Assembly: GCA_963779515.1 (NCBI GenBank)
Contig: CAVZYN010000018.1
Coordinates: forward strand, 673,187 to 737,186
Reading direction: 5' to 3'
Source of the DNA: CAVZYN01 sp963779515
GTDB lineage: Bacteria; Pseudomonadota; Alphaproteobacteria; Rhizobiales; Hyphomicrobiaceae
DNA length: 64,000 nucleotides
Shown: piece after piece, positions 44,408 through 52,845 of the stretch
How positions within the stretch are numbered: position 1 is the stretch's first letter
Layout of the letters: the number at the start of each line of letters is the position of its first letter
The notes under the pieces: model-generated
The model's input: only the letters and a program-made list of their open reading frames with translations
Databases searched by the model: none
What the model was told of the DNA's origin: nothing
Translations under genes and position numbers: made by a program

Positions 44408-45655
44408 CTACGACTGGCTATGGAGAATGCGATAGACGCCGATGCGCGACGTCAGCATGCACAGGGCGGCGATGAAGACGACCACGATCCCGAGCAGCAC
44501 GTAGCCCGGGAGATCGAGCGCGCCCGTGCCGACGAGGCGTTTCAGTTCCGCCGCGGTCACGCTGCCGCCACCAAGCAATTCCATCATGGCTGGCAGCCCG
44601 AAGAACACCAGCATCGCTGCGCCCGCCCCGACGATGCCGGCGCGGATGCCGAGCCGCAGGAAGTGCTTCTCGAATTCACGCGCGATGAAGCGGTCGGTCG
44701 CCCCCACGAAGTGCAACACCTCGACAATGTCGCGGTTGGAGGCGAGCGCGCTCCGCGTCGCTGAAATGATGACGGCCGTCGTCGCCGCGCACATCAGCAG
44801 CAATATCGCAAGGCCGCCGAGCGCGAAAGACCGCGTCACGGTCCGGATCTGCTGTTGCCATTGCCGATGATCATCGATTGAAACGCCCTTGAACTGCCCG
44901 CTCAACGTCGCCCGCAAGGCCGTCAGGTTCGGCGGGTTGTTGCGATCGACCTCGAGCGCGATCAGGCGCGGCACGGGAAGGCTCTTCAACACGTCCGCCT
45001 GCCCGAGCCAGGGTTCCAGCAATTTCGCCGAGTCCTCGATGGCAAGCGGACGGACCGACTGGATACCTTGCTGCTTGCCGAGGAACTGCGCGATCTCCGC
45101 CACCATCCGATCGGTTTCAGCTTTGTCGCGCGCCTCGACCTGAACGGTGACTTCGCTCGCGATATCGCGCAGCCACGCCGACGCCGACTGGTTCATCATG
45201 TAGACGGCACCCGCCGTCAGCGAGGCGAGAAAGCACATGATCGAAACCACCAGCGTCAGCGAGCGTCCGGTCACCGATCCTGCCGGCACGATGGGGACCG
45301 TCTGCCCGCCAGCTTCACCACGCTTGGATCGCGCCGGTGCACTCAACGCGCGGTCCTCGCCGAGTTCGGTTCTGCGCGAGGCCGGCATCGGCGACGTCAC
45401 CGGCGGGCGATCGTAGTCGTCGGCGGGTTCCGGCGCATAGGTCTGCGGCACGGCATAGGGATCGGCTTCGCCGTAGGGGTCTTGCTGCGGCTGCGGCATG
45501 TACGGTCGTGGATCGTCGGCAGGCCGAGGGCGTCCCGTGTGCGGATCGCGCGGCGTCAGCGTTCGCTCATCGACGGGATCCCAGTCGAGACGCTGCGCCA
45601 GCCGCCGCGGTGGCAGCGGTCGCGAACCTGGCGGGCGATCATAGGAGCCGGACAT
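44408..45655 (-). CDS. ftsX: FtsX-like permease with long Pro-rich N-terminal extension
   Basis: 415 residues from the ATG at 45655. Residues ~1-130 are Pro/Arg/Asp-rich and disordered (RPRPADDPRPYMPQPQQDP). Then comes an FtsX core with four membrane helices: SLTLVVSIMCFLASLTAGAV, the periplasmic loop with VTVQVEARDKAETD, and the FtsX domain (VEVLHFVGATDRFIAREF). It forms the FtsEX complex that controls cell-wall hydrolases at division. The start overlaps ftsE. The cytoplasmic extension is longer than in enterobacteria. Confidence 0.88.
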   Translation of the reverse strand: MSGSYDRPPGSRPLPPRRLAQRLDWDPVDERTLTPRDPHTGRPRPADDPRPYMPQPQQDPYGEADPYAVPQTYAPEPADDYDRPPVTSPMPASRRTELGEDRALSAPARSKRGEAGGQTVPIVPAGSVTGRSLTLVVSIMCFLASLTAGAVYMMNQSASAWLRDIASEVTVQVEARDKAETDRMVAEIAQFLGKQQGIQSVRPLAIEDSAKLLEPWLGQADVLKSLPVPRLIALEVDRNNPPNLTALRATLSGQFKGVSIDDHRQWQQQIRTVTRSFALGGLAILLLMCAATTAVIISATRSALASNRDIVEVLHFVGATDRFIAREFEKHFLRLGIRAGIVGAGAAMLVFFGLPAMMELLGGGSVTAAELKRLVGTGALDLPGYVLLGIVVVFIAALCMLTSRIGVYRILHSQS

Positions 45656-46295
45656 GACCGCCATCCAGCTCGAGCCGCGGCGCTTTGAATTGGCGCATCA
45701 GTTGGTGGTCATGCGTCGCGATCACCACCGACGTTCCTAGCCGATTGAGTTCGATGAAAAGGCGCAGCAGGCGTCGCGCCATCTGCGGGTCGACGTTACC
45801 CGTCGGCTCGTCCGCCAGCAGCAGTTCGGGTTTTCCGATCACGGCGCGTGCGATCGATGCGCGCTGTTTCTCACCACCCGACAATACCGACGGGAAGGCG
45901 TGCATGCGATCGCCCAATCCCACCCATTGCAGAAGGTCGGTCACGTCTTCCTTGTAGTCCTCGACCTTCTTGCCGACGACGCGCAGCGGCAGTGCCACGT
46001 TCTCCCACGTGGTCAGATGATCGAGCAGACGGAATTCCTGGAACACGAAGCCGATCCGGCGACGCAGCTGCGCCCGCCGCGCTGGCGAAATGCGACTCAC
46101 GTCCTGGCCGAACATCTGGATCTGTCCCCGCGAGGGGTGCAGCGACATGAACAGTAGCCGGAGCAACGACGTCTTGCCCGCCCCCGAGGGTCCTGTCAGA
46201 AAGTGGAACGATCCCGGACGCAAATGCACATTGACGTCGTGCAGCACCTCGCTGCCACGTTGGTACGTCAGACCTAGATTTTGCATCCTGATCAC
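45639..46295 (-). CDS. ftsE: Cell-division ATP-binding protein FtsE
   Basis: 218 residues, ABC ATPase: Walker A FLTGPSGAGKTSLLRLL, Q-loop VFQEFRLLDHLT, signature VLSGGEKQRASIARA, Walker B LLLADEPTGNVD and H-loop VVIATHD. It starts at 46295 (MIRMQNLGL) and overlaps ftsX. It energises FtsX. Confidence 0.93.
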   Translation of the reverse strand: MIRMQNLGLTYQRGSEVLHDVNVHLRPGSFHFLTGPSGAGKTSLLRLLFMSLHPSRGQIQMFGQDVSRISPARRAQLRRRIGFVFQEFRLLDHLTTWENVALPLRVVGKKVEDYKEDVTDLLQWVGLGDRMHAFPSVLSGGEKQRASIARAVIGKPELLLADEPTGNVDPQMARRLLRLFIELNRLGTSVVIATHDHQLMRQFKAPRLELDGGHVRLL

Positions 46296-46492
46296 GGGGT
46301 TCCGTGGTCCTCACGTCAGCGGCATGATTCGCCACGCCACAATTTATGCGCGCAGCGACGCGGCCGATCAATCGAATAGGATTGTGGCGCCTCTAAGGGT
46401 CGATCAGGGGCCAAAAAACTGGGCTTTTAAGCCATGCTCGACCGGTTGCTTCAAAACCGGCGTGCCAAATCCGAATTGGTCCTGCTATCAAG

Positions 46493-47071
46493 ATGTTCGA
46501 CCCGCGAAATCTACTGACTGGAATGCAAATGCAAATCCATCCGCACCAGGATATCGAGACTATTTTCACACCCGCACAGATCGCTGATCGGGTCTCCGCC
46601 CTTGCTGATGAAATCTCAAGAGCGAACTTGGACCAGTTGTTGGTCGTGGCGGTGCTCAAGGGCAGTTTTGTGTTCGCTGCCGATCTGATTCGGGCATTGC
46701 ATCATGCGGGGCTTGCACCTGAGGTCGATTTTCTGACCCTCTCGAGCTACCGCAAGGGCCTGACGTCGTCCGGAAGCGTGCAGATTTTGCGCGACGTTGA
46801 AACCGATGTGCGCGGCCGTAACGTTCTGATCGTGGATGATATTCTCGAATCTGGGCGGACCTTGGCCTTTGCCAGGGATCTGCTCAGCGCGCGGGACGCC
46901 AAATCGGTCCACACCTGCGTTCTGCTCGACAAGCCGGTGCCCCGCGCCGTCGACGTCCCCGCGGATTTCAAGGCGTTCGACTGCCCGAACGTGTTCGTGG
47001 TCGGGTACGGAATGGACGCTGGCCACCGCTTCAGAGAGCTGCCCTTTGTGGGCCAACTCGTGCAACACTGA
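46493..47071 (+). CDS. hpt: Hypoxanthine phosphoribosyltransferase
   Basis: 192 residues (182 if the ATG at 46523 is used; that gives the more usual length). The PRPP-binding motif is VLIVDDILESGRTLAFA; VVAVLKGSFVFAADLIRAL and DFLTLSSYRKGLTSSG are other family stretches; the C terminus has FVVGYGMDAGHRFRELPFVG. It salvages hypoxanthine/guanine to IMP/GMP. The gene diverges from ftsE across a 197-bp gap with a small CCGGTT...AACCGG hairpin. Confidence 0.92.
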   Translation: MFDPRNLLTGMQMQIHPHQDIETIFTPAQIADRVSALADEISRANLDQLLVVAVLKGSFVFAADLIRALHHAGLAPEVDFLTLSSYRKGLTSSGSVQILRDVETDVRGRNVLIVDDILESGRTLAFARDLLSARDAKSVHTCVLLDKPVPRAVDVPADFKAFDCPNVFVVGYGMDAGHRFRELPFVGQLVQH

Positions 47072-47099
47072 GGCTCTTGCGATCGAGGAAGGGTATATC

Positions 47100-47466
47100 A
47101 TGGCCCGCATCCTTCTGGCCGATGACGATCGCCACAACGCGCGACCTCGTGAAGCGCGCCCTTATCGGTGACGGCCACGACGTCGTCGTCACCGAGGATG
47201 GCGGCGCAGCGCTCGACAAGCTCAAGGCCCGCAGCGAGCAGTTCGACCTGATGATATCGGACGTGCAGATGCCGGTGCTCGACGGGATCAGCCTCGCGGC
47301 CAAGGCCAAGGCCGCCCGTCCTGGGATCGCGATCCTGCTCATGACGGGCTTCGCCGGTGAAATCCCCAGTACCGCGCATCTGAAGCCCGAGCTGAAGACA
47401 GTCATCGCGAAGCCGTTTACCTTGGAACAGATCCGCACGACCGTCCGCGCGGCGCTGAAGACGTAG
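47100..47466 (+). pseudogene. CpdR-like single-domain response regulator, frameshifted near the start
   Basis: The frame from the ATG at 47100 gives MARILLADDD, the acidic pocket of a receiver, then runs into a stop within ~25 codons. The next frame, from about 47125, gives TRDLVKRALIGDGHDVVVTEDG, the phosphorylated Asp in LMISDVQMPVLDG, LLMTGFAGEIPS and the Lys of VIAKPFTLEQI. Removing one base near GATCGCC at ~47126-47132 restores LLADDDATTRDLVKRAL, which aligns without gaps to CpdR receivers of rhizobia. A TTG start at 47077 in the second frame would lack the acidic pocket. Single-base insertion or sequencing error. Confidence 0.85.
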
Positions 47467-47583
47467 GTCCCGGGCTCGAACCGCCATCCTCGCCCGTTGC
47501 GAACAGGGCAGCGCGGCCATATAAGCATCAAGAACTTGGTGTTATTGGGCGGCGTTCGCCCAGTGTGAGCCCTTTGTGAGATC

Positions 47584-48027
47584 ATGACGACCGAACCACC
47601 GACCGCCGCCGCGCCCGCTCTACGCACCGCTAAGGATGTTGCCCGGCTCTTGCGCGAGGCCGGTCTGCGCCCAACGCGTCAGCGGCTGGCACTCGGCGTT
47701 TTGCTGTTCGGGGATGGCGACCGCCATGCGACGGCGGAAGTCCTGCATGCGGAGGCCGTACAAGCCGGCAAGCGCATGTCGCTCGCCACCGTCTACAACA
47801 CGCTGCATCAATTCGAGCGCGCGGGGTTGCTTCGTGAACTCGCCATCGACGGCCAGCGCGCCTACTTCGACACCAACACATCCAACCACAATCACTTCTA
47901 TTTGGAAGACGAAGGCCGCCTGCTCGACATTCCGAGCGACGCCATCAGCGTCAACGGCCTGCCGGCCCCGCCCGAGGGCATGCGCATCAGCCACATCGAT
48001 GTGGTGGTGCGGCTGAAAAAGGCGTGA
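47584..48027 (+). CDS. irr: Irr, Fur-family iron-response transcriptional regulator
   Basis: 147 residues. Fur-type winged helix (GLRPTRQRLALGVLLFGDGDRH, MSLATVYNTLHQFERAGLL) followed by the Irr dimer/heme region with the histidine cluster TSNHNHFYLED and the end VVVRLKK. The N terminus lacks the GCPWHD heme-regulatory motif of Bradyrhizobium Irr. Irr controls heme synthesis and iron uptake under iron limitation in Rhizobiales; its presence supports the taxonomic placement. Confidence 0.92.
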   Translation: MTTEPPTAAAPALRTAKDVARLLREAGLRPTRQRLALGVLLFGDGDRHATAEVLHAEAVQAGKRMSLATVYNTLHQFERAGLLRELAIDGQRAYFDTNTSNHNHFYLEDEGRLLDIPSDAISVNGLPAPPEGMRISHIDVVVRLKKA

Positions 48028-48153
48028 TCCCGGGTTCTGGAAAGCAAGGCTGGCACAAGCCGGATTCGCGGGCCCATTCTGCGTCTACCAAAGTGACGAG
48101 GGGATGAATGCGACCGGGCGGTGATTGCCGCGATCAGCCGCCGATCGCGCGGC

Positions 48154-48540
48154 CTATCCAAGCGCCTTGAGGCTTGCAACCGCCTGTTCGGCGACAAACC
48201 GCGCCGCATCGGTCTTGGCATTGGCGAGATCTGCTTCGGCCGCCTTGAGCTGACCGGCAAGCGCGCTTCCGCCCGCGTCCACGTCAAACGCGCGTTCGGC
48301 CAGCAGCGTCACGCGCTGGGGCCCGACATCGACGAAGCCGCCATGCACGTAGAGCCGCATCGTCTTGCTGGCACCGGCCTTCACCGTCACAACGCCCGGC
48401 CGCAACGACGAGATCACCGGCGCATGGCCCGCCATCACCGTGAAATCGCCGTCCATGCCGGGGATCTGCACGTCGTCGGCCTCGACCTCGAGCATCACCC
48501 GCTCCGGCGAAACCACTTCGAATTTGAACGTCCCAGCCAT
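48154..48540 (-). CDS. atpC: ATP synthase F1 epsilon subunit
   Basis: 128 residues: N-terminal beta barrel with FEVVSPERVMLEVEADDVQIPGMDGDFTVM, HAPVISSLRPGVV and YVHGGFVDVGPQRVTLLAE; C-terminal helical hairpin (LKAAEADLANAKTDAA). Last gene of the atp operon, separated from atpD by a small zinc-ribbon gene. Confidence 0.94.
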   Translation of the reverse strand: MAGTFKFEVVSPERVMLEVEADDVQIPGMDGDFTVMAGHAPVISSLRPGVVTVKAGASKTMRLYVHGGFVDVGPQRVTLLAERAFDVDAGGSALAGQLKAAEADLANAKTDAARFVAEQAVASLKALG

Positions 48541-48554
48541 CTGTAAACCCTTGA

Positions 48555-48806
48555 TCAGTTTGTCGGCGCATCGCCGCTGCCAGCTTTCGCGTCCACCTCT
48601 TCCGGCGTCTGCAGCTTCGTGCCGCAGAATGGGCAGAAGAACATCGGATGATCCACCATCGTCGGCTCATCGTCGTCATAGACCGCCATGCCGAGCGACA
48701 TGTAGAGAACGCCGTCGTCGCCGACTGTGATCAACGGTTCGAAATCGCTGTCGCTCATCGCCTCCTTGAGGCTCGAGCAACAGGACCCGAATTTGTGGTC
48801 GGCCAT
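48555..48806 (-). CDS. Small zinc-ribbon-like protein between atpD and atpC
   Basis: 83 residues, no family recognised. Cysteines occur as a SCCSSL pair near the N terminus and FFCPFCGTKL near residue 58, the latter a rubredoxin-like/zinc-ribbon knuckle; the rest is acidic (AVYDDDEPTMVDHP). It is 14 bp before atpC and 29 bp after atpD on the same strand, so it is cotranscribed with ATP synthase. Function unknown. Confidence 0.75.
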   Translation of the reverse strand: MADHKFGSCCSSLKEAMSDSDFEPLITVGDDGVLYMSLGMAVYDDDEPTMVDHPMFFCPFCGTKLQTPEEVDAKAGSGDAPTN

Positions 48807-48835
48807 GACGGCCCCCTCTACCTGACGCCGTCTAG

Positions 48836-50272
48836 TTATGCAGCTTCCGCGAGCTTCTCGGCCTTAGCCATTGCTTCTTCGATCGTGCCGACCATGTAGA
48901 ACGCCTGCTCGGGCAGGTGATCGTAGTCGCCATTGCAGAGGCCCTTGAAGCCCTTGATGGTGTCGGCGATTGGCACCTGCTTGCCGGGCGAGCCGGTGAA
49001 TACTTCGGCGACCGAGAACGGTTGCGACATGAAGCGCTCGATCTTGCGCGCGCGAGCAACCGTCGTCTTATCCTCTTCCGACAGCTCGTCCATGCCGAGA
49101 ATGGCGATGATGTCCTGCAGTGACTTGTAGCGCTGGAGGATCGACTGCACGCGGCGCGCGGTGTCGTAATGCTCTTGTCCGACGACGCGCGGATCGAGAA
49201 TGCGTGAGGTCGAGTCGAGCGGGTCCACCGCTGGATAGATGCCTTTTTCAGCGATCGAGCGCGACAACACGGTCGTCGCGTCCAAATGCGCGAACGAGGT
49301 GGCTGGCGCCGGGTCGGTCAAGTCGTCGGCCGGCACGTAGATCGCCTGCACCGAGGTAATCGAGCCCTTCTGCGTTGTCGTGATGCGCTCTTGCATCGCG
49401 CCCATGTCGGTCGCGAGCGTCGGCTGATAGCCGACCGCCGAAGGAATACGGCCGAGCAGCGCCGACACTTCCGCGCCTGCTTGCGTGAAGCGGAAGATGT
49501 TGTCGACGAAGAACAGCACGTCCTGGCCCTTGTCGCGGAAGTCTTCAGCGATCGTGAGGCCCGACAACGCAACGCGCATGCGCGCGCCCGGCGGCTCGTT
49601 CATCTGGCCATAGACCAGCGCGCACTTCGAACCTTTGGTCGACCCGTTGTTCTTCTTGGGGTCGACGTTCACCTTAGACTCGATCATTTCGTGATAGAGG
49701 TCATTGCCTTCGCGCGTGCGCTCGCCGACGCCGGCGAACACCGAGTAGCCACCGTGTACCTTGGCGATGTTGTTGATGAGTTCCATGATCAGCACGGTCT
49801 TGCCGACGCCGGCGCCACCGAACAGACCAATTTTGCCGCCTTTGGCGTACGGCGCGAGCAAATCGACGACCTTGATGCCGGTGACGAGCACTTCAGCTTC
49901 CGTCGATTGCTCGGAGAAGGCGGGCGCGGGCTGGTGGATCGCGCGCATCGCCGCAGATTTCACAGGCCCCGCTTCATCGACCGGCTCGCCGATCACGTTC
50001 ATGATGCGGCCGAGCGTTTCGTCGCCGACCGGCACCGAGATTGGCTGGCCGGTGTCCGACACGTCCTGTCCGCGGGTCAGGCCTTCGGAGCTATCCATCG
50101 CGATCGTGCGGACCGTATTCTCGCCGAGATGCTGCGCAACTTCGAGCACCAACCGCTGTCCCTGATTGCGTGTCTCGAGCGCGTTCAAGATTGCAGGCAA
50201 ATGCCCGTCGAACTGCACGTCGACGACGGCGCCCATCACTTGGCGAATTTTCCCAACTTTATTCGTAGCCAT
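48836..50272 (-). CDS. atpD: ATP synthase F1 beta subunit
   Basis: 478 residues, catalytic subunit. Walker A GLFGGAGVGKTVLIMEL, the catalytic Glu region GERTREGNDLYHEM, Walker B VLFFVDNIFRFTQAG, ALLGRIPSAVGYQPTLATDMG and the DELSEEDK segment are all intact. Normal length. Confidence 0.97.
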   Translation of the reverse strand: MATNKVGKIRQVMGAVVDVQFDGHLPAILNALETRNQGQRLVLEVAQHLGENTVRTIAMDSSEGLTRGQDVSDTGQPISVPVGDETLGRIMNVIGEPVDEAGPVKSAAMRAIHQPAPAFSEQSTEAEVLVTGIKVVDLLAPYAKGGKIGLFGGAGVGKTVLIMELINNIAKVHGGYSVFAGVGERTREGNDLYHEMIESKVNVDPKKNNGSTKGSKCALVYGQMNEPPGARMRVALSGLTIAEDFRDKGQDVLFFVDNIFRFTQAGAEVSALLGRIPSAVGYQPTLATDMGAMQERITTTQKGSITSVQAIYVPADDLTDPAPATSFAHLDATTVLSRSIAEKGIYPAVDPLDSTSRILDPRVVGQEHYDTARRVQSILQRYKSLQDIIAILGMDELSEEDKTTVARARKIERFMSQPFSVAEVFTGSPGKQVPIADTIKGFKGLCNGDYDHLPEQAFYMVGTIEEAMAKAEKLAEAA

Positions 50273-50326
50273 GTCTCGTTCCTTGTTCTTATCCGACGGT
50301 TGGGCGAGCCCAACGATTGTCCAAAC

Positions 50327-51214
50327 TCAAAGCGCCTCGGCGCCCGAGATGATTTCGATCAGTTCCTTGGTGATGTTCGCTTGCCGCTGACGGTTGAACT
50401 TGATGGTCAGCTTGTTGATCATGTCGCCCGCGTTCCGCGTCGCGTTGTCCATGGCGCTCATGCGGGCGCCCTGCTCTGACGCGTTGTTTTCCAGGAGGCC
50501 GCGGAAAATCTGCGTCGAGATATTGCGGCGCAAGAGATCGCCGAGGATTTCTTCCTCGCTCGGCTCGTACTCGACGGAGGCTTCTGCCTTGGCGACGCCG
50601 CCTTCGCCCTTGCTCTCCGGCAGCTTCGCCGGGATCAGTTGCAGCGCCGTCGGCTTCTGTGCGATCACCGATTTGAACTCGGAGAAATACAGCGTCGCGA
50701 CATCGAACTCGCGGGCGTCGAACATCGCAAACACGCGGCCCGCGATATCTTCGGCATTGACGAAGCCGAGCTGCTTCACCGCTTTCAGATCGACACGATC
50801 GACGATCTGGCGGGCGAAGTCGCGGCGCAGGTTGTCCGCGCCCTTTTTGCCGACGGCAAGGATCTTGACGGTCTTGCCCTCGCGCGTCAGGCGCTGCGCA
50901 TCGGCGCGCGCGAGCTTGGCGATGTTGGAGTTGAAGCCGCCGCAAAGGCCGCGCTCCGCGGTCATGACGACCATCAGATGCACTTGATCTTTGCCAGTGC
51001 CGACCAGCAGCGGCGAGGCGCTGGCCTTGTCCGTCACCCGTTTGGCGAGATTGGCGAGCACGCCGTCCATGCGGACGGCATAGGGCCGCGCGGCGGTCGC
51101 TGCTTCCTGTGCACGGCGCAGCTTGGCGGCGGCGACCATCTGCATGGCCTTGGTAATTTTCCGCGTCGCCTTCACCGAGGCGATGCGCGTCCGCATATCT
51201 TTGAGCGATGCCAT
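50327..51214 (-). CDS. atpG: ATP synthase F1 gamma subunit
   Basis: 295 residues: N-terminal MASLKDMRTRIASVKATRKI, core GLCGGFNSNIAK and C-terminal MDNATRNAGDMINKLTIKFNR with QANITKELIEIISGAEAL, as in all gamma subunits. Between it and atpA lies an 83-bp inverted-repeat element. Confidence 0.96.
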   Translation of the reverse strand: MASLKDMRTRIASVKATRKITKAMQMVAAAKLRRAQEAATAARPYAVRMDGVLANLAKRVTDKASASPLLVGTGKDQVHLMVVMTAERGLCGGFNSNIAKLARADAQRLTREGKTVKILAVGKKGADNLRRDFARQIVDRVDLKAVKQLGFVNAEDIAGRVFAMFDAREFDVATLYFSEFKSVIAQKPTALQLIPAKLPESKGEGGVAKAEASVEYEPSEEEILGDLLRRNISTQIFRGLLENNASEQGARMSAMDNATRNAGDMINKLTIKFNRQRQANITKELIEIISGAEAL

Positions 51215-51229
51215 CGAAGAACCTTAGCG

Positions 51230-51312
51230 TGTAGGTTGGGTCGAGGAGCGAAGACCCAACAAGTACCAGCGTGCCGTGGATGTTGGGTCGCGCTTGCGCT
51301 TGACCCAACCTA
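51230..51312. repeat. REP-like palindromic element in the atpA-atpG gap
   Basis: The ends GTAGGTTGGGTC and GACCCAACCTAC are a perfect 12-bp inverted repeat; inside, GACCCAAC and GTTGGGTC form a second inverted pair. The element fills nearly the whole gap between atpA and atpG. Its compact palindromic form is that of dispersed intergenic repeats in alphaproteobacteria; only one copy is in this window. Confidence 0.7.
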
Positions 51313-51315
51313 CGT

Positions 51316-52845
51316 TCAAGCCACCTGCTTCTGCACCGTCTCAACGACCGCCTTCAATTTAGCGGCAGTCGCGTCGGACAGATCCCTGGTGTCGCGGATG
51401 TCATTCAGGATCGACGCGTTCTGGCCGCGCAGATTGGCGAGCAGCGCCTCTTCGAACGGTTTCACCTTGTCGAGCGGCAGCGGGTCGAGATAGCCGTTGA
51501 CGCCGGCATAGATCACACAGACCTGCTCTTCCATCTTCAGCGGCGAGAACTGCCCCTGCTTCAGGAGTTCCGTCAGGCGCGAACCTCGATTCAACAGGCG
51601 CTGCGTCGCCGCATCGAGATCCGAGCCGAACTGCGCGAATGCCGCCATTTCGCGGTACTGCGCGAGCTCGCCCTTGATCTTGCCGGCAACCTTCTTCATC
51701 GCCTTCGTCTGCGCCGACGATCCGACGCGCGACACCGACAGGCCGACGTTCACGGCTGGCCGGATACCCTGGAAGAACAGATCCGTTTCAAGGAAGATCT
51801 GCCCGTCGGTGATCGAAATCACGTTTGTTGGAATGAACGCCGACACGTCGTTGCCTTGCGTTTCGATGACCGGCAGCGCCGTCAGCGAGCCCTTGCCGGC
51901 GCCATCCCCCATCTTCGCGGCGCGCTCGAGCAAACGCGAGTGGAGATAGAACACGTCGCCGGGATAGGCTTCGCGGCCTGGCGGACGGCGCAGCAGCAGC
52001 GACATCTGGCGATAGGCGACCGCCTGCTTCGACAAGTCGTCATAGATGATCACGGCGTGCATGCCGTTGTCGCGGAAGAATTCGCCCATCGCACAACCGG
52101 TGAACGGCGCGATGAACTGCATCGGCGCCGGATCCGACGCGGTCGCGGCGACGACGATCGAATACTCGAGCGCGCCGTTTTCCTCCAGCGCCTTGACGAA
52201 CTGCGCGACCGTCGAACGCTTCTGTCCGACCGCGACATAGACGCAATAGAGCTTCTGGCTCTCGTCCGTGCCCTTGTTCAATGATTTCTGATTGAGGATG
52301 GTGTCGAGCGCGACGGCGGTCTTGCCGGTCTGGCGGTCGCCGATGATCAACTCGCGCTGGCCGCGGCCGATCGGGATCAGCGCGTCGATGGCCTTGAGAC
52401 CCGTCGCCATCGGCTCATGCACCGACTTGCGCGGAATGATGCCGGGCGCCTTGACGTCGACGCGCGAGCGCTTGTCGGCCTTGATCGGGCCCTTGCCGTC
52501 GATCGGATTGCCAAGACCATCGACTACGCGGCCGAGCAGGCCCTTGCCGACGGGGACTTCCACGATCGCGCCGGTGCGCTTGACGGTGTCGCCTTCCTTG
52601 ATCGAACGGTCGTCGCCGAAGATCACCACGCCGACGTTGTCGGCTTCGAGGTTCAGCGCCATGCCGCGAATCCCGCCCGGGAATTCGACCATTTCGCCGG
52701 CCTGCACTTTATCCAGTCCATAGACGCGCGCGATGCCGTCGCCGACCGACAGCACCTGGCCGATTTCCGTGACTTCAGCCTCTTTGCCGAAATTTTTGAT
52801 CTGATCTCGGAGGATCGAGGAGATCTCGGCGGCGCGGATTTCCAT
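51316..52845 (-). CDS. atpA: ATP synthase F1 alpha subunit
   Basis: 509 residues from the ATG at 52845: MEIRAAEISSILRDQIKNFG, Walker A IGDRQTGKTAVALDT, the DDLSKQAVAYRQMSLLLRRP segment and GSRLTELLKQGQ. The start overlaps the restored atpH stop (TAATG). The frame stays open upstream into atpH sequence only because atpH carries a frameshift near its end; the 725-residue AtpH-AtpA reading is not taken as a real fusion. Confidence 0.95.
   Translation of the reverse strand: MEIRAAEISSILRDQIKNFGKEAEVTEIGQVLSVGDGIARVYGLDKVQAGEMVEFPGGIRGMALNLEADNVGVVIFGDDRSIKEGDTVKRTGAIVEVPVGKGLLGRVVDGLGNPIDGKGPIKADKRSRVDVKAPGIIPRKSVHEPMATGLKAIDALIPIGRGQRELIIGDRQTGKTAVALDTILNQKSLNKGTDESQKLYCVYVAVGQKRSTVAQFVKALEENGALEYSIVVAATASDPAPMQFIAPFTGCAMGEFFRDNGMHAVIIYDDLSKQAVAYRQMSLLLRRPPGREAYPGDVFYLHSRLLERAAKMGDGAGKGSLTALPVIETQGNDVSAFIPTNVISITDGQIFLETDLFFQGIRPAVNVGLSVSRVGSSAQTKAMKKVAGKIKGELAQYREMAAFAQFGSDLDAATQRLLNRGSRLTELLKQGQFSPLKMEEQVCVIYAGVNGYLDPLPLDKVKPFEEALLANLRGQNASILNDIRDTRDLSDATAAKLKAVVETVQKQVA

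Noticed and set aside
47077..47466. Response regulator starting at TTG 47077
   Set aside because: This frame lacks the acidic pocket, which is encoded just upstream in another frame starting at ATG 47100; a frameshift explains it better.
50289..51344. Minus-strand ORF of 351 residues over atpG
   Set aside because: Arg-rich shadow frame; atpG is read in another frame with full conservation.
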